From an uncultured Frankiales bacterium (lineage in GTDB: Bacteria > Actinomycetota > Actinomycetes > Mycobacteriales > SCTD01): DNA of 56,763 nt. Under the pieces are notes generated by a model, which did no database searches, was not told the origin of the DNA, and was given only the letters and a program-made list of their open reading frames with translations. Each line of letters starts with the position of its first letter. Within the stretch, counting starts at the first letter, position 1. The translations under genes were made by a program, and so were the position numbers. Location: assembly GCA_946479905.1 (NCBI GenBank), contig CAMLIA010000005.1, positions 1-56,763 on the forward strand, read 5' to 3'. Of the stretch, positions 38,201 through 46,920 are shown in pieces.

Positions 38201-38583
38201 CGAACCAGATCTCGGGCTACCCCGACCCCTCCCGCGTCGGCGGGCTGTCGGCCGGCACCACCCTGTTCTCCGACCTCACCAGCAAGGCCGTCACCGAAGC
38301 CGTGTTCGACGGCGAGAACGACGCCGTCGTTACGTTCGCCGCCGAGCTCACCACGGTCGAGTACGTCGCCTGCCGGCGTCGGCTGCTGTGCAACGCCGAC
38401 CGGGAGGCGCTCGAGGTGTCGGCGCAGAACGCGATCGGCGCGCACAACAACTTCCTCGCCATCGCCTCCCCGACCAACGCGCAGATCCTCGCTGAGCTGC
38501 GGCTGCTCGCCCGCGTCGACAAGGGACTGATCAAGCAGCAGGTGCCCGACCTCGCCCTGCTCGACCCCACCCCGAACGCCTGA
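38197..38583 (+). CDS. 128-aa protein, unknown
   Basis: ATG 38197 follows GAGGAGCAACC. A predicted beta region (AVFDGENDAVVTFAAELTTV) precedes helices (NAQILAELRLLARVDKGLIK). Its stop overlaps the methyltransferase start. Confidence 0.7.
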   Translation: MTNQISGYPDPSRVGGLSAGTTLFSDLTSKAVTEAVFDGENDAVVTFAAELTTVEYVACRRRLLCNADREALEVSAQNAIGAHNNFLAIASPTNAQILAELRLLARVDKGLIKQQVPDLALLDPTPNA

Positions 38584-40109
38584 TGGTCGGACTCGCCCTC
38601 GGCTCCGCCGACGTCATCCGCGGCGACGCCCGTTCGCTGCCGCTGCCGGATGCGTCGGTGGACCTGATCATCACCAGCCCGCCGTACTTCGCGCTGCGCT
38701 CCTACCAGGACGGCGGGGAGCACTACGACGGGCAGATCGGGTCCGAGGAGACGCCGGGCGAGTTCGTGGACGCGCTGCTGCAGGTCACACGCGAGTGCAT
38801 GCGGGTGTTGAAGCCGGCCGGTTCCCTGTGGGTCAACCTGGGCGACAAGTACGCGCAGGACTCGAAGTGGGGCGGCGCGTCCGGGGTCCGGTCGCATGCC
38901 TCCGCGCACCGGGTCCGGCGTACGTCGGGGATCCGGGACAAGTCGCTGATGGGGTTGCCGTGGCGGTACGCGTTGCGGTGCATCGACGAGCTGGGGCTGA
39001 TCCTGCGGGCGGAGGTAATCTGGGACAAGCCGAACGGTCTGCCGGAGTCGGTGACCGATCGGGTGCGGCGTGCCCACGAGCAGTGGTTCCACTTCACCAA
39101 GGAGCCGCGCTACTTCGCTGCCGTGGACCGGATCCGTGAGGAGCAGATCTACGCGGGCCTCGGCAGACGGAACGGCGCTGGTGCGATCCCGCGTGATCCG
39201 GGTGGTCGGCCAGCTGGTGACGGGTCGCAGCATCTGGACGGCAACCCGCTGGGGAAGTTGCCCGGCTCGGTCCGCACCGTGCCCTCGGAGCCGCTCACGG
39301 TGCCTGCCGAGCTCGGGGTGGATCACTTCGCGGCGTTCCCGACGGCGTGGCCCCGTTGGATCTGCGAGGGCTGGCTTCCCACAGGTGTGTGCACAGTCTG
39401 TGGAGAAGGTCGCCGGCCGTCGGTGGTCAAGGAGTTCACCGAGACCCGCGCCAGCGGGTCACCGAAGCGGCGGTTCCAGACCGTCGACGATGACGGCGTC
39501 CGGTCCTCGGGGATGGGTGCGGGCCGGAACGGGTTCAACACCGTCCAGCTCGGCGGCGACGTGTGTGGCTGCAACGAGCCGATCGGCAGCCCCCTCGGCC
39601 GCGCCGGCGAGGCTGACCCGTCGATCGAGACCGGTCGCGCTGGGTTCAACCGGCCCCGCAGCGGCGACGCCGGCGTCCGGGTGATCACCCGGTGGGAGCA
39701 GCGCCACGAAGCGGGCCAGCTCCGCGCAGCGCCGTTCGCGATCCGGGCCGTCATGGAGCAGGAGGCGGGGTCGGCGTTCTCCCACTACATCCGCACCGAC
39801 CGGACCGGTGCCCGCCCGGTCCCGCAGCCGCTGCGCGAGCTCTGGCTCGAGCGCGGCTGGCTCCAGCCCGTCCCCGAGTTCGTGCCGCCCCCGACCACCC
39901 CGGCTGTCGTGCTGGACCCGTTCGGTGGCACCGGCACCGTCGCCCTAGTCGCGAAGGCGCTCGGCGCCCACGGCATCAGCGTGGACATGTCCGCCGACTA
40001 CTGCCGGCTCGCGTCCTGGCGCGTGAACGACCGTGACCAGCTCGGCAAGGTGCTGGGCATCGCCCGACCCCCGGCACCCGTGCCGGCCGACCACCCCGCC
40101 CTGTTCTAG
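38583..40109 (+). CDS. DNA methyltransferase (N4-cytosine/N6-adenine, beta type)
   Basis: The 508-aa enzyme has motif IV TSPPY at 31-35 before motif I DPFGGTGT at 445-452. The S/T-PPY form often indicates N4-cytosine methylation, but target and product cannot be fixed from sequence. A long central insert (about 200-370) contains CTVCGEG and CGCN, a likely zinc site and target-recognition region. It is the second methyltransferase in the window, probably for evasion of host restriction. Confidence 0.9.
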   Translation: MVGLALGSADVIRGDARSLPLPDASVDLIITSPPYFALRSYQDGGEHYDGQIGSEETPGEFVDALLQVTRECMRVLKPAGSLWVNLGDKYAQDSKWGGASGVRSHASAHRVRRTSGIRDKSLMGLPWRYALRCIDELGLILRAEVIWDKPNGLPESVTDRVRRAHEQWFHFTKEPRYFAAVDRIREEQIYAGLGRRNGAGAIPRDPGGRPAGDGSQHLDGNPLGKLPGSVRTVPSEPLTVPAELGVDHFAAFPTAWPRWICEGWLPTGVCTVCGEGRRPSVVKEFTETRASGSPKRRFQTVDDDGVRSSGMGAGRNGFNTVQLGGDVCGCNEPIGSPLGRAGEADPSIETGRAGFNRPRSGDAGVRVITRWEQRHEAGQLRAAPFAIRAVMEQEAGSAFSHYIRTDRTGARPVPQPLRELWLERGWLQPVPEFVPPPTTPAVVLDPFGGTGTVALVAKALGAHGISVDMSADYCRLASWRVNDRDQLGKVLGIARPPAPVPADHPALF

Positions 40110-40127
40110 AACCTAGGAGATTCGCCC

Positions 40128-40472
40128 ATGATCCGCTTCCTGCGCCGCCTGTTTCGTCGCCACGTCAATCACCTGTCCGTCGAGGGCGAGTCGGACACGC
40201 TCTGCGGTCGCCGCGCTGCCGACGGACCGCCCAACCCCCGGCACCCGTACTGCGGTGTGTGCGTGGTCGAAGGCGTCCAGTTGTCCAACATCAACGCCGA
40301 CCGCCGGTGGGACATGTCGCGTCGGCTCGACGCGATTCTGAACATCGTCAACCCGCAGAAGCCGTTCGACCGGGAGCTGCTGGAGTCCATGCTGGAGTGG
40401 TTCGACCAGATGGAGGACCGCCCCGTGGAGTCGCTGACCGAGCTCGCCGCCGCGTTCGGAGTTGAGCGGTGA
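40128..40472 (+). CDS. 114-aa protein, unknown
   Basis: Ribosome site CTAGGAGATTC precedes ATG 40128. A basic start (MIRFLRRLFRRHVNHL) and a CGRR...CGVC pair are followed by a helical acidic C-terminus (RELLESMLEWFDQMEDRPVE). The leader matches those at 42924 and 44852. Confidence 0.7.
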   Translation: MIRFLRRLFRRHVNHLSVEGESDTLCGRRAADGPPNPRHPYCGVCVVEGVQLSNINADRRWDMSRRLDAILNIVNPQKPFDRELLESMLEWFDQMEDRPVESLTELAAAFGVER

Positions 40473-40669
40473 CCGCTCAGCTGCACGAGCACCCCGACAG
40501 CCTGCCCATCGACTTCTCCGACCGTGCCGACCTCGCGAGGGTCGCCCGGATCTCCGGTGACCGCTGGCGCGCCGGCTGGCGCGTACGACGGTGCGGCATC
40601 GGGGTGTGCAAGAAGTGGGTGTGGGTGCGTCCACCCTCGCTCGGCGGCGACCCGACAGGAGGCCGATGA
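40469..40669 (+). CDS. 66-aa protein, unknown
   Basis: GTG 40469 overlaps the previous stop. The C-terminal half is basic and Trp-rich with a CGIGVC pair (RVRRCGIGVCKKWVWVRP). No family is recognised. Confidence 0.6.
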   Translation: MTAQLHEHPDSLPIDFSDRADLARVARISGDRWRAGWRVRRCGIGVCKKWVWVRPPSLGGDPTGGR

Positions 40670-41388
40670 TGGCCAAGGACGGCTGGGATCCCGACCTGAC
40701 GGAGAAGGCATCGTCGATCGCCCGCAGCGTCGACGTGCCGCCCGACCCGATCGCGTCGCTGCTCGAGGAGTTCCGGGATGAGTACTCCAACCGGCGCACC
40801 GTCCCCTACGAGCTGCTCACGCACGCGATCGCGCTCGTGGAGGCGTCGGGCCGCTACCACGCCGCCGCGACCGCACGGGTCCGCGCCGAGTACGAGGAGC
40901 GACTCGGGGTGGTCAAGCGCACCGTCGAGGTCCAGAAGGACGTCATCGACCGGCTCGAGGCTGCGACCGGTGCCGGGCTGTCGGAGGAGCGGCAGCGTGC
41001 GATCGGGAAGGACGGCGGCGGCCTCGGGCTGGTGGAGGTGACGTTCCGCCGCGACCCGCTCCGGGCACGCTGGTGGGTGTCGGATCTGGAGGAGGTCGCG
41101 TTCCGGGTCCGCAACGCGGGCGGCACCGACGACACCCCGGTGGAGCTCCGCGAGCACTCGATCGCCGCGCGGGTGCCGGACGCCAACCAGATCACCCTCG
41201 CCTCCCCTGCGATCAACACCCGCACCCCGCCGCCGCTGCAACTGCTGCAGGATCCGACGTACGACTACCACCCGAAGAAGGCCGAGCTGCACCCCATCCG
41301 TGCGACGTTCGTCCTCGGTGCCGGTGCCGGCACCCTCGCGTTCGCGATCTGGGGCTTCATCCAGCTGCTCGGCTGGATCATCCACTAG
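40669..41388 (+). CDS. 239-aa protein with coiled coil and C-terminal membrane anchor
   Basis: ATG 40669 is 6 nt from AGGAGG; ATG 40666 is also possible. A coiled coil lies at about 65-110 (YEERLGVVKRTVEVQKDVID) and a Gly/Ala-rich hydrophobic segment near 213-236 ends the protein. It could tether a phage complex to the membrane. Confidence 0.7.
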   Translation: MAKDGWDPDLTEKASSIARSVDVPPDPIASLLEEFRDEYSNRRTVPYELLTHAIALVEASGRYHAAATARVRAEYEERLGVVKRTVEVQKDVIDRLEAATGAGLSEERQRAIGKDGGGLGLVEVTFRRDPLRARWWVSDLEEVAFRVRNAGGTDDTPVELREHSIAARVPDANQITLASPAINTRTPPPLQLLQDPTYDYHPKKAELHPIRATFVLGAGAGTLAFAIWGFIQLLGWIIH

Positions 41389-41461
41389 ACCCTGTCGGTC
41401 GCCTCTGGCACCGTCAGCCATGCGCGCAATGTGCGCGCAATCCGCCCACCGAAGGAGAACC

Positions 41462-41845
41462 ATGTCCGACCAGCCCACCGAGGACGACCGCCAGGTCGTC
41501 CCTTTCGCCGCGTTCCTGCAGGAGCACAACCGCGGCGCGTCCCACACCAAGGCGTCCGAGGCGCTGCAGGAGGTCGTCAACGCCGTCGTCGACACCGGCA
41601 AGAAGGGGTCCGTCGTCCTGACCGTGTCCCTCGAGCCGATGAAGCAGGCAGACGAGGGCACCCTGCTCGTCACCGTCAACGTCGTCTCCAAGGCGCCGCA
41701 GGAGCCCGCCCGCGCTGCGGTGTTCTACGCCGACGACGCCGGGAACCTGACCCGCAAGGATCCGCGCCAGCTCGCGCTCGAGTTGGAGGGCATCCGCGAG
41801 GTTCCCGCCCAGGCTGCGCCGCGCACCGTCGGCGGTGAGCGATGA
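41462..41845 (+). CDS. 127-aa protein, unknown
   Basis: The start follows GAAGGAGAACC. The order helix (ASEALQEVVNAVVDTGKKGS), strand (VVLTVSLEPM), strand (LLVTVNVVSKAP) looks like a compact alpha/beta fold. It overlaps the DUF2303 gene and is probably its functional partner. The gap before it (41389-41461) holds two tandem copies of GCGCGCAAT at 41421-41441. Confidence 0.72.
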   Translation: MSDQPTEDDRQVVPFAAFLQEHNRGASHTKASEALQEVVNAVVDTGKKGSVVLTVSLEPMKQADEGTLLVTVNVVSKAPQEPARAAVFYADDAGNLTRKDPRQLALELEGIREVPAQAAPRTVGGER

Positions 41846-42675
41846 GCAGCGACGCCAAGGACATCATCGAGTCCGTCCAGACCCTGTCGGAGCCGCACGA
41901 ACTGGACCCCGGCAAGCACTACGCGATCCCGCTCGCTGGCGAGGGGCAGGTCGCGTTCGTCCACCCGGAGGAGAAGTACGCGCTCGCTCCGCGCCGGCCG
42001 CGCGGGGTGTCCACCGTCATCGACGTCGACTCGTTCGCCGTCCTGTGGGCCAAGCACTCCGACTCCTACTCCGAGGTGTTCGCCGACCAGCTGCGCGACG
42101 AGATCGTGGGCGTCCTGAACGCCGACGTCGGTGCCGGCGACGACGCCGGGTTCCGCGACCACCGGATCCAGCTCGCGCTGCGCTCCACGGTTGCGTGGCG
42201 GGTCTGGCTCGACTTCGCCGGCAAGTGGCACAACCAGATCGAGTTCGCGGAGTTCATCGAGGACCGGCTGGGCGACATCACCAACCCGTCCGGCGCGGAC
42301 GTGATGGAGCTCGCCACGTCGCTGGAGGCGACCTCGAGCGGCTCGTTCAAGTCCGCCGTGTCGCTGTCCTCGGGGTCGCGGACCCTGCAGTTCGAGGAGA
42401 CCGTGCAGGCCAAGGCCGGGCAGACCGGCCAGCTGGAGATCCCGAAGGAGATCGAGATCGCGATCTCCCCCTACGAGGGGGTCGACCCGTACCGGGTGAC
42501 CTGCCGGTTCCGGTACCGGATCCGCAACGGCACCCTCTCGCTCGGTCTGTGGATCGACCGGCCCGAGGACGTCGTGAAGGCGGCGTTCGACGGGATCGTG
42601 GACGAGCTCGCCCAGGCGACCGGTACGACGGTGCTGCGCGGCACTCCGCCCCCGGAGACGCTGACGGTTCGCTGA
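41842..42675 (+). CDS. DUF2303-family phage protein
   Basis: The 277-aa protein matches the YfdQ/DUF2303 pattern: an N-terminal SVQTLSEPHELDPGKHYAIP, a STVIDVDSFAVLWAKHSD region, FAEFIEDRLGDITNPSGADV, then a beta domain. Members occur in many phages next to recombination or SSB-like genes. The molecular function is not established. Confidence 0.82.
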   Translation: MSSDAKDIIESVQTLSEPHELDPGKHYAIPLAGEGQVAFVHPEEKYALAPRRPRGVSTVIDVDSFAVLWAKHSDSYSEVFADQLRDEIVGVLNADVGAGDDAGFRDHRIQLALRSTVAWRVWLDFAGKWHNQIEFAEFIEDRLGDITNPSGADVMELATSLEATSSGSFKSAVSLSSGSRTLQFEETVQAKAGQTGQLEIPKEIEIAISPYEGVDPYRVTCRFRYRIRNGTLSLGLWIDRPEDVVKAAFDGIVDELAQATGTTVLRGTPPPETLTVR

Positions 42676-42691
42676 CGGTCCCTGAACGTGT

Positions 42692-42727
42692 GACGACCCG
42701 CATCCTCGCCCAAGGATGCGGGTCGTC
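42692..42727 (+). terminator. Strong terminator ending the first replication operon
   Basis: A perfect 15-bp stem pairs 42692-42706 with 42713-42727 around a 6-nt loop. The 248-nt intergenic region 42676-42923 otherwise holds a short CCGGC/GCCGG inverted repeat near 42764 and the promoter at 42849. Confidence 0.8.
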
Positions 42728-42848
42728 GGCGTCCGTAGGAGATCCGCCGCTCTGATGCTCCCCGGCCGGTCTATGCCGGGTCAAGCGGGGATCAACCGTG
42801 TCGGACCCTCATGGTCAACTATTTCTGTCCCGAACGCCCGTGTTTCTG

Positions 42849-42878
42849 TTGCGTGCTGTTAGCAGCCGAGGCTAGTGT
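42849..42878 (+). promoter_or_regulatory. Promoter with embedded TGCTGTTAGCA element
   Basis: TTGCGT (42849-42854) and TAGTGT (42873-42878) are spaced 18 nt. The 11-mer TGCTGTTAGCA (42854-42864) between them recurs exactly at 51241-51251 and nearly at 55499. Its ends TGCT/AGCA are inverted repeats, so it may be an operator. The downstream leader CTCGCCC...CCGCCCAC resembles that before 34946. Confidence 0.6.
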
Positions 42879-42923
42879 TCGTGACTCGCCCGTACCGCCC
42901 ACCTCGCCCTAGGAGATCGCCCT

Positions 42924-43430
42924 ATGCCCGACCCTGACCTGCCCGTCGACGTCCTCGACGAGCTGCCCCCCGACCCCGGCCCCGGCTCGCCCCCGGCCGG
43001 CATCCCGCTCGACCGGCTCCGCCGCTACCGCGAGCTCCGCGACGCCCAGAAGGGCAGCGAAGCCGAAGCGAAGGCACTCAAGGACGAGGCCGACCTCATC
43101 GAGGCCGAGCTGATCGACGCCTTCACCGAGGCTGGCACGCAGGCGATCAACATCGACGGCAAGACCATCTACCTGCACCGGTCCACGTTCGCGCAGCGCA
43201 AGCCCGGTGTGGACGCCGAGCAGGTCATGGCCGCGCTCGTCGAAGCCGGCGCCGGTGATCTGATCAAGGAGACCGTCAACAGCCAGACCCTCTCGTCGTG
43301 GTACCGCGAGCTCGCGGACGCCGCCGAGGAGGGCCGTGGCACCATCCCCGAGCCGGTGGCCGAGGTGCTGGAGCTGGGCGAGCGGTACTCCGTCCGCCTC
43401 CGCGCTTCCGCGTCCCGCGCCCGCCGCTGA
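42924..43430 (+). CDS. 168-aa protein with coiled coil, possible Gam/Gp157-like
   Basis: The ribosome site is CCTAGGAGATC. A Pro/Asp-rich N-terminus precedes a coiled coil (about 30-75: DAQKGSEAEAKALKDEADLI), then GTQAINIDGKTIYLHRSTFA, a pattern seen in phage proteins beside recombination genes. The call to a nuclease-inhibitor-like family is tentative. It begins the second replication operon. Confidence 0.68.
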   Translation: MPDPDLPVDVLDELPPDPGPGSPPAGIPLDRLRRYRELRDAQKGSEAEAKALKDEADLIEAELIDAFTEAGTQAINIDGKTIYLHRSTFAQRKPGVDAEQVMAALVEAGAGDLIKETVNSQTLSSWYRELADAAEEGRGTIPEPVAEVLELGERYSVRLRASASRARR

Positions 43431-43458
43431 CCACCCCGTCCATGAAGGAGACCCACTG

Positions 43459-43866
43459 ATGAAGACCCTCGCTGCGCTCGGCGCCGCTGTCCTGCTCGCC
43501 ACGACCCTGTCGGCCTGCAACGAGAGCGCCGCCGACACCGCCAACCGCAACCTGTCCAAGGCTGCGGAGAACTTCGAGGTGCCCCGCCGCATCGTCGGCA
43601 TCAACGCGATCACCGACAAGGTGCTCTGGTCCGTCGAGGGCTACTGCTCCTACGAGACGACCGCGTCCACCATCGACGTCATCTGCGCAACCCAGGGCAC
43701 CGACCGCAAGAGCCACGTCTCCCGGACCACGATGGGGCGGGCGGACAACGTCACGTTCGTCTCCACCCAGCTCGAGGGCGTGTCCGTGGACTTCTTCCGG
43801 CCCCGGATCATCTTCCGCCCGGAGACCATCGTCCCCAACTTCGACCTGTCCACCAGCTCGAACTAG
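43459..43866 (+). CDS. Phage lipoprotein (beta-sandwich type)
   Basis: The 135-aa protein has a lipoprotein signal with LSAC and Cys20 as the lipidated residue. The mature part (AADTANRNLSKAAENFEVPR, then RIVGINAITDKVLWSVEGYC, then IVPNFDLS) resembles a lipoprotein family found in several phages. It would be anchored outside the cell membrane during infection. Blocking superinfection is a reasonable hypothesis. It lies between intracellular DNA-metabolism genes. Confidence 0.8.
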   Translation: MKTLAALGAAVLLATTLSACNESAADTANRNLSKAAENFEVPRRIVGINAITDKVLWSVEGYCSYETTASTIDVICATQGTDRKSHVSRTTMGRADNVTFVSTQLEGVSVDFFRPRIIFRPETIVPNFDLSTSSN

Positions 43867-43903
43867 CCCCCACCACCCAACCCGTAGAGGAGCACCATCC
43901 ACA

Positions 43904-44749
43904 ATGACCACCACCGACGAGCCCGGCAAGGCTCTCGCCACGTTCGACCCCTCCACGTCCGCGTTCCCCGTCCTGTTCTCCGAGGACGGCGAGGGCTCGG
44001 TCGGGCAGATCATCCAGGACAACTTCGGGGAGGACGGGTTCTCCGTCACCGACCTCGACCGGCTCCACGTCCCCGCCGGCGGCGGCACCGTCTGGGAGAT
44101 CCCCGACGAGGAGCCGGCGCGCTCCATCGAGGGCGTCATCGTCCACAAGCAGCCCACCCGCAGCTTCTGGTTCAAGAAGCGCGGCGAGGACGGCGAGGAC
44201 GACGGCCCCCCGGACTGCTACAGCAACGACGCCAAGGTCGGCATCGGCGCGTTCGGTGCCGGCTCCGAGGCCAACCCCGACGGGCTCTGCTCGTCCTGCC
44301 CGATGAACGAGTTCGGTTCGTCGACGTCCGGGTCCGGGAACGGCAAGGCGTGCAAGGAGCAGATGCAGCTGTTCATGCTGCAGTCCGACGCCGTCCTCCC
44401 CATCCAGGTGTCGCTGCCCCCGACCTCGCTCAAGGGGTTCCGCAAGTACATGACGCGGCTCGCCTCGAAGGGCAAGTCGTACATGACCGTGGTCACCGGG
44501 CTGACCCTGTCGGTCGAGAAGGGCGGCGGGCAGACCTACTCGGTCGTCAACCCGTCCAAGGTGCGCGACCTCGAGCCGGCCGAGGGCGCGGCTGCGCGGG
44601 CGTACGGCACGACGATCGCGCAGGTGCTGGAGCAGGCTGCCCAGGCGCGCATCGACGCCGCCGAGGCGGGTGCGGACGCCCAGCCGCTCGACGCTGAGGC
44701 TGCCGCCGCCGTCAAGGGCGGCGACACCAAGACCGACACCGCCAAGTAG
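43904..44749 (+). CDS. Conserved phage DNA-metabolism protein, possible ssDNA-binding protein
   Basis: The 281-aa protein has a zinc-type cluster CSSCPMNEFGSS...CKEQ near residues 128-153 and basic segments (HKQPTRSFWFKKRGED). A beta-rich centre (AVLPIQVSLPPTSLKGFRKY) and an acidic/Ala-rich tail (KGGDTKTDTAK) recall ssDNA-binding proteins with acidic tails. The place directly before the primase-polymerase supports a replication role. The family is not firmly recognised. Confidence 0.7.
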   Translation: MTTTDEPGKALATFDPSTSAFPVLFSEDGEGSVGQIIQDNFGEDGFSVTDLDRLHVPAGGGTVWEIPDEEPARSIEGVIVHKQPTRSFWFKKRGEDGEDDGPPDCYSNDAKVGIGAFGAGSEANPDGLCSSCPMNEFGSSTSGSGNGKACKEQMQLFMLQSDAVLPIQVSLPPTSLKGFRKYMTRLASKGKSYMTVVTGLTLSVEKGGGQTYSVVNPSKVRDLEPAEGAAARAYGTTIAQVLEQAAQARIDAAEAGADAQPLDAEAAAAVKGGDTKTDTAK

Positions 44750-44756
44750 TTCCCAC

Positions 44757-44797
44757 CGGCGGGGTCGCGGACCTACTGTGGGTCCGCGGCCCCGCCG
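44757..44797 (+). terminator. Long hairpin before the primase-polymerase gene
   Basis: A 17-bp stem pairs 44757-44773 with 44781-44797 (one T-G) around a 7-nt loop. It probably reduces read-through into the primase gene. A T-run (44822-44827) lies further on, followed by the start at 44852. Confidence 0.7.
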
Positions 44798-44851
44798 TCT
44801 GCTCCCTCGCCCACTACCGCCCTTTTTGAGCCGTGTAGGAGATCGCTGCTC

Positions 44852-46642
44852 GTGTCGTCTGCTCCCTCCAACGCCTCACTCGACGAAGCGTCGTCCGCGC
44901 CGTCGTCGCCCGCCTCCCGGCTGGCCGAGCTGCCGCCAGCCAATGACCCCCACGCCCACACCGAAGCGTTCTTCGACGCCCTGCTCGCCTACGCCCCCGA
45001 GGACCACCACAGCCTGCTGTGGACCCTGCCGGACAAGAAGTCCACCTGGGTGCCGCTGAACCACGGGATCTCCGGCTACCCCGACTGTCCCGTCGACCGG
45101 GCGAGGCTGCTCACCGACGCCGGCAAGGACGTCTACGTCGCCGTGTCGGTCGCCAAGGCTGCCGGGCTGCACGACACCCGCATCACGTCCGCGAACGCGG
45201 CCGGCATCTTCGGGCTGTGGGCCGACATCGACATCGCGGACCCGGACGTCCACAAGAAGTGGAACCTGCCGCCCACGCTCGACGCCGCCCTTGAGGTGCT
45301 GGACGCCGTCGGCGCCGAGCCGACGCTCGTGGTCCACTCCGGCCACGGGCTGCAGGCGTGGTGGCTGTTCACCGACTTCTGGGAGTTCGGCACCGAGGAC
45401 GTCCGGCTCGAGGCGGCCGGGCTCGCGGAGCGCTGGAACCGGACGCTGCAGCAGCGGGCCGGTGAGCGGCACTGGATCATCGACTCCACCTACGACCTCG
45501 CCCGCGTTATGCGGGTGCCGGGCACCCTGAACCGCAAGGGCACCCCGGTGATGCCGGTCCGCCTGATCCGCGCTGGCGGTCCCCGCTACACCCCGGACCA
45601 GCTCGACGGGTACGTCGTGGACGAGAACTTCCTCGCCTCGCGCGGCATCACCCCGACCAGCACCTACCAGACCGACCCGGATCTGGTGCTGTCGGAGGCC
45701 AACAAGGTCGACCTCGAGCGGCTCGAAGCGCTGCTGGACAACGACGAGGTGTTCAAGGCGTCCTACGACCGGAAACGGAAGGACATGTCGGACCAGTCGG
45801 CGTCGTCCTACGACCTGTCCCTCGCGACCCTCTCCGCGCGTGCCGGCTGGTCGGATCAGGAGATCGCGACGCTGCTGTACCAGTTCCGCAAGCGGCACAA
45901 GCTGGACCCGGCGAAGGCGTTGCGCCGCGACTACATCGACCGGACGATCGGGAAGGCTCGCGGCGATCTCGCCCGCGAGGACGCCTCGGAGGCGATCGAG
46001 GACGTGGAGGCGAAGATGGTCGAGGCCAAGCAGTCCGGCGACGACGAGCTGATCCGGGAGACCCGGCGCGGCGGGCTGTCGGTGCTGACCAGCCAGCTGG
46101 AGGTGGAGTGCGTCCACTTCATCCAGTACGCCTCCGAGCCGGCCGCGTACGCGCTGGTCACGCCCACCAAGACGGTGATGCTGGGCGGCACCGACGGGAT
46201 CCTGACGTGGTCGAAACTCAAGGCCACCATCTGGGAGACGCTCGGCATCCAGATCCCCCGGTTCAAGACCCCCGAGTGGGACCGGATCACCAAGCTGATC
46301 CCGAAGGTGTGGGAGATCCAAGACGTCGGCGCTGAGGCCACCCAGCGGGGCGAGGTCGCGTCGTGGCTGTCGGCCTACCTGTCGCAGCGTCCTCCGGTGG
46401 ACACGGTCGCTGAGGCGGTCGCCTCGGAGTACCCGTTCGTTGACGGGCAGGGCCGGGTGTGCCTGTTCGGGCAGGCGTTGCGCCGCTGGCTGTACCTGAC
46501 CTACCAGGAGCGGGTGACGCCGAAGCAGCTGGGTGTGCGGTTGAAGGCGTTCGGGTGCGAGCCGGACAAGGTGACGGTGGACGTGCATGGCAAGCGGACG
46601 TCGAAGGCGACGTGGCGGCTGCCCTCGAACGTGGAGGCGTGA
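44852..46642 (+). CDS. Primase-polymerase (AEP superfamily)
   Basis: The 596-aa protein starts at GTG 44852 after TGTAGGAGATC. The AEP catalytic set is visible: LWADIDIAD (Asp125, Asp127), VHSGHGLQAWWLF (163-174) and DLARVMRVPGTLNRKG (about 215-230). A middle helical region (LSARAGWSDQEIATLLYQFR) resembles a PriCT-type domain. The C-terminal ~230 residues show no Walker A, so no fused helicase. Such enzymes make primers and may extend them. In this window it is the only visible polymerase-like enzyme. Confidence 0.88.
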   Translation: MSSAPSNASLDEASSAPSSPASRLAELPPANDPHAHTEAFFDALLAYAPEDHHSLLWTLPDKKSTWVPLNHGISGYPDCPVDRARLLTDAGKDVYVAVSVAKAAGLHDTRITSANAAGIFGLWADIDIADPDVHKKWNLPPTLDAALEVLDAVGAEPTLVVHSGHGLQAWWLFTDFWEFGTEDVRLEAAGLAERWNRTLQQRAGERHWIIDSTYDLARVMRVPGTLNRKGTPVMPVRLIRAGGPRYTPDQLDGYVVDENFLASRGITPTSTYQTDPDLVLSEANKVDLERLEALLDNDEVFKASYDRKRKDMSDQSASSYDLSLATLSARAGWSDQEIATLLYQFRKRHKLDPAKALRRDYIDRTIGKARGDLAREDASEAIEDVEAKMVEAKQSGDDELIRETRRGGLSVLTSQLEVECVHFIQYASEPAAYALVTPTKTVMLGGTDGILTWSKLKATIWETLGIQIPRFKTPEWDRITKLIPKVWEIQDVGAEATQRGEVASWLSAYLSQRPPVDTVAEAVASEYPFVDGQGRVCLFGQALRRWLYLTYQERVTPKQLGVRLKAFGCEPDKVTVDVHGKRTSKATWRLPSNVEA

Positions 46643-46920
46643 TGGAGGAGGTTTCGCGGCGGGCTCTGCGGCATCTGCTGCTGCGTCGGCGCAACGAGCG
46701 GATCGCGGCTGACCCGCAGGCGGCGGTGGCGGTGCGGCTGCTCCGCATGCACCCGGACACCTGGGACGATCTGCGGCTCGACCCGGACCCGTCCGAGCGG
46801 GACACGATCGACTTCGAGGGCCGCACGTTCTGCGGGGTGCCGGTGGCGGAGGATCTGTCGCTCGCGGCGGGTGTGGTCGAGGTTGACTGGCCGGCGGTGG
46901 AGGTGTCCGATGCCGGGTGA
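46642..46920 (+). CDS. 92-aa protein, unknown
   Basis: It starts MEEVSRRALRHLLLRRRNER with basic helices and continues with an acidic part (DPDPSERDTIDFEGRTFCGV). It overlaps the primase stop by 1 nt, so the two may be coupled. Confidence 0.68.
   Translation: MEEVSRRALRHLLLRRRNERIAADPQAAVAVRLLRMHPDTWDDLRLDPDPSERDTIDFEGRTFCGVPVAEDLSLAAGVVEVDWPAVEVSDAG

Noticed and set aside
41421..41441. Tandem GCGCGCAAT pair considered as an iteron set
   Set aside because: Only two short copies are present, close to a gene start, with no AT-rich region.
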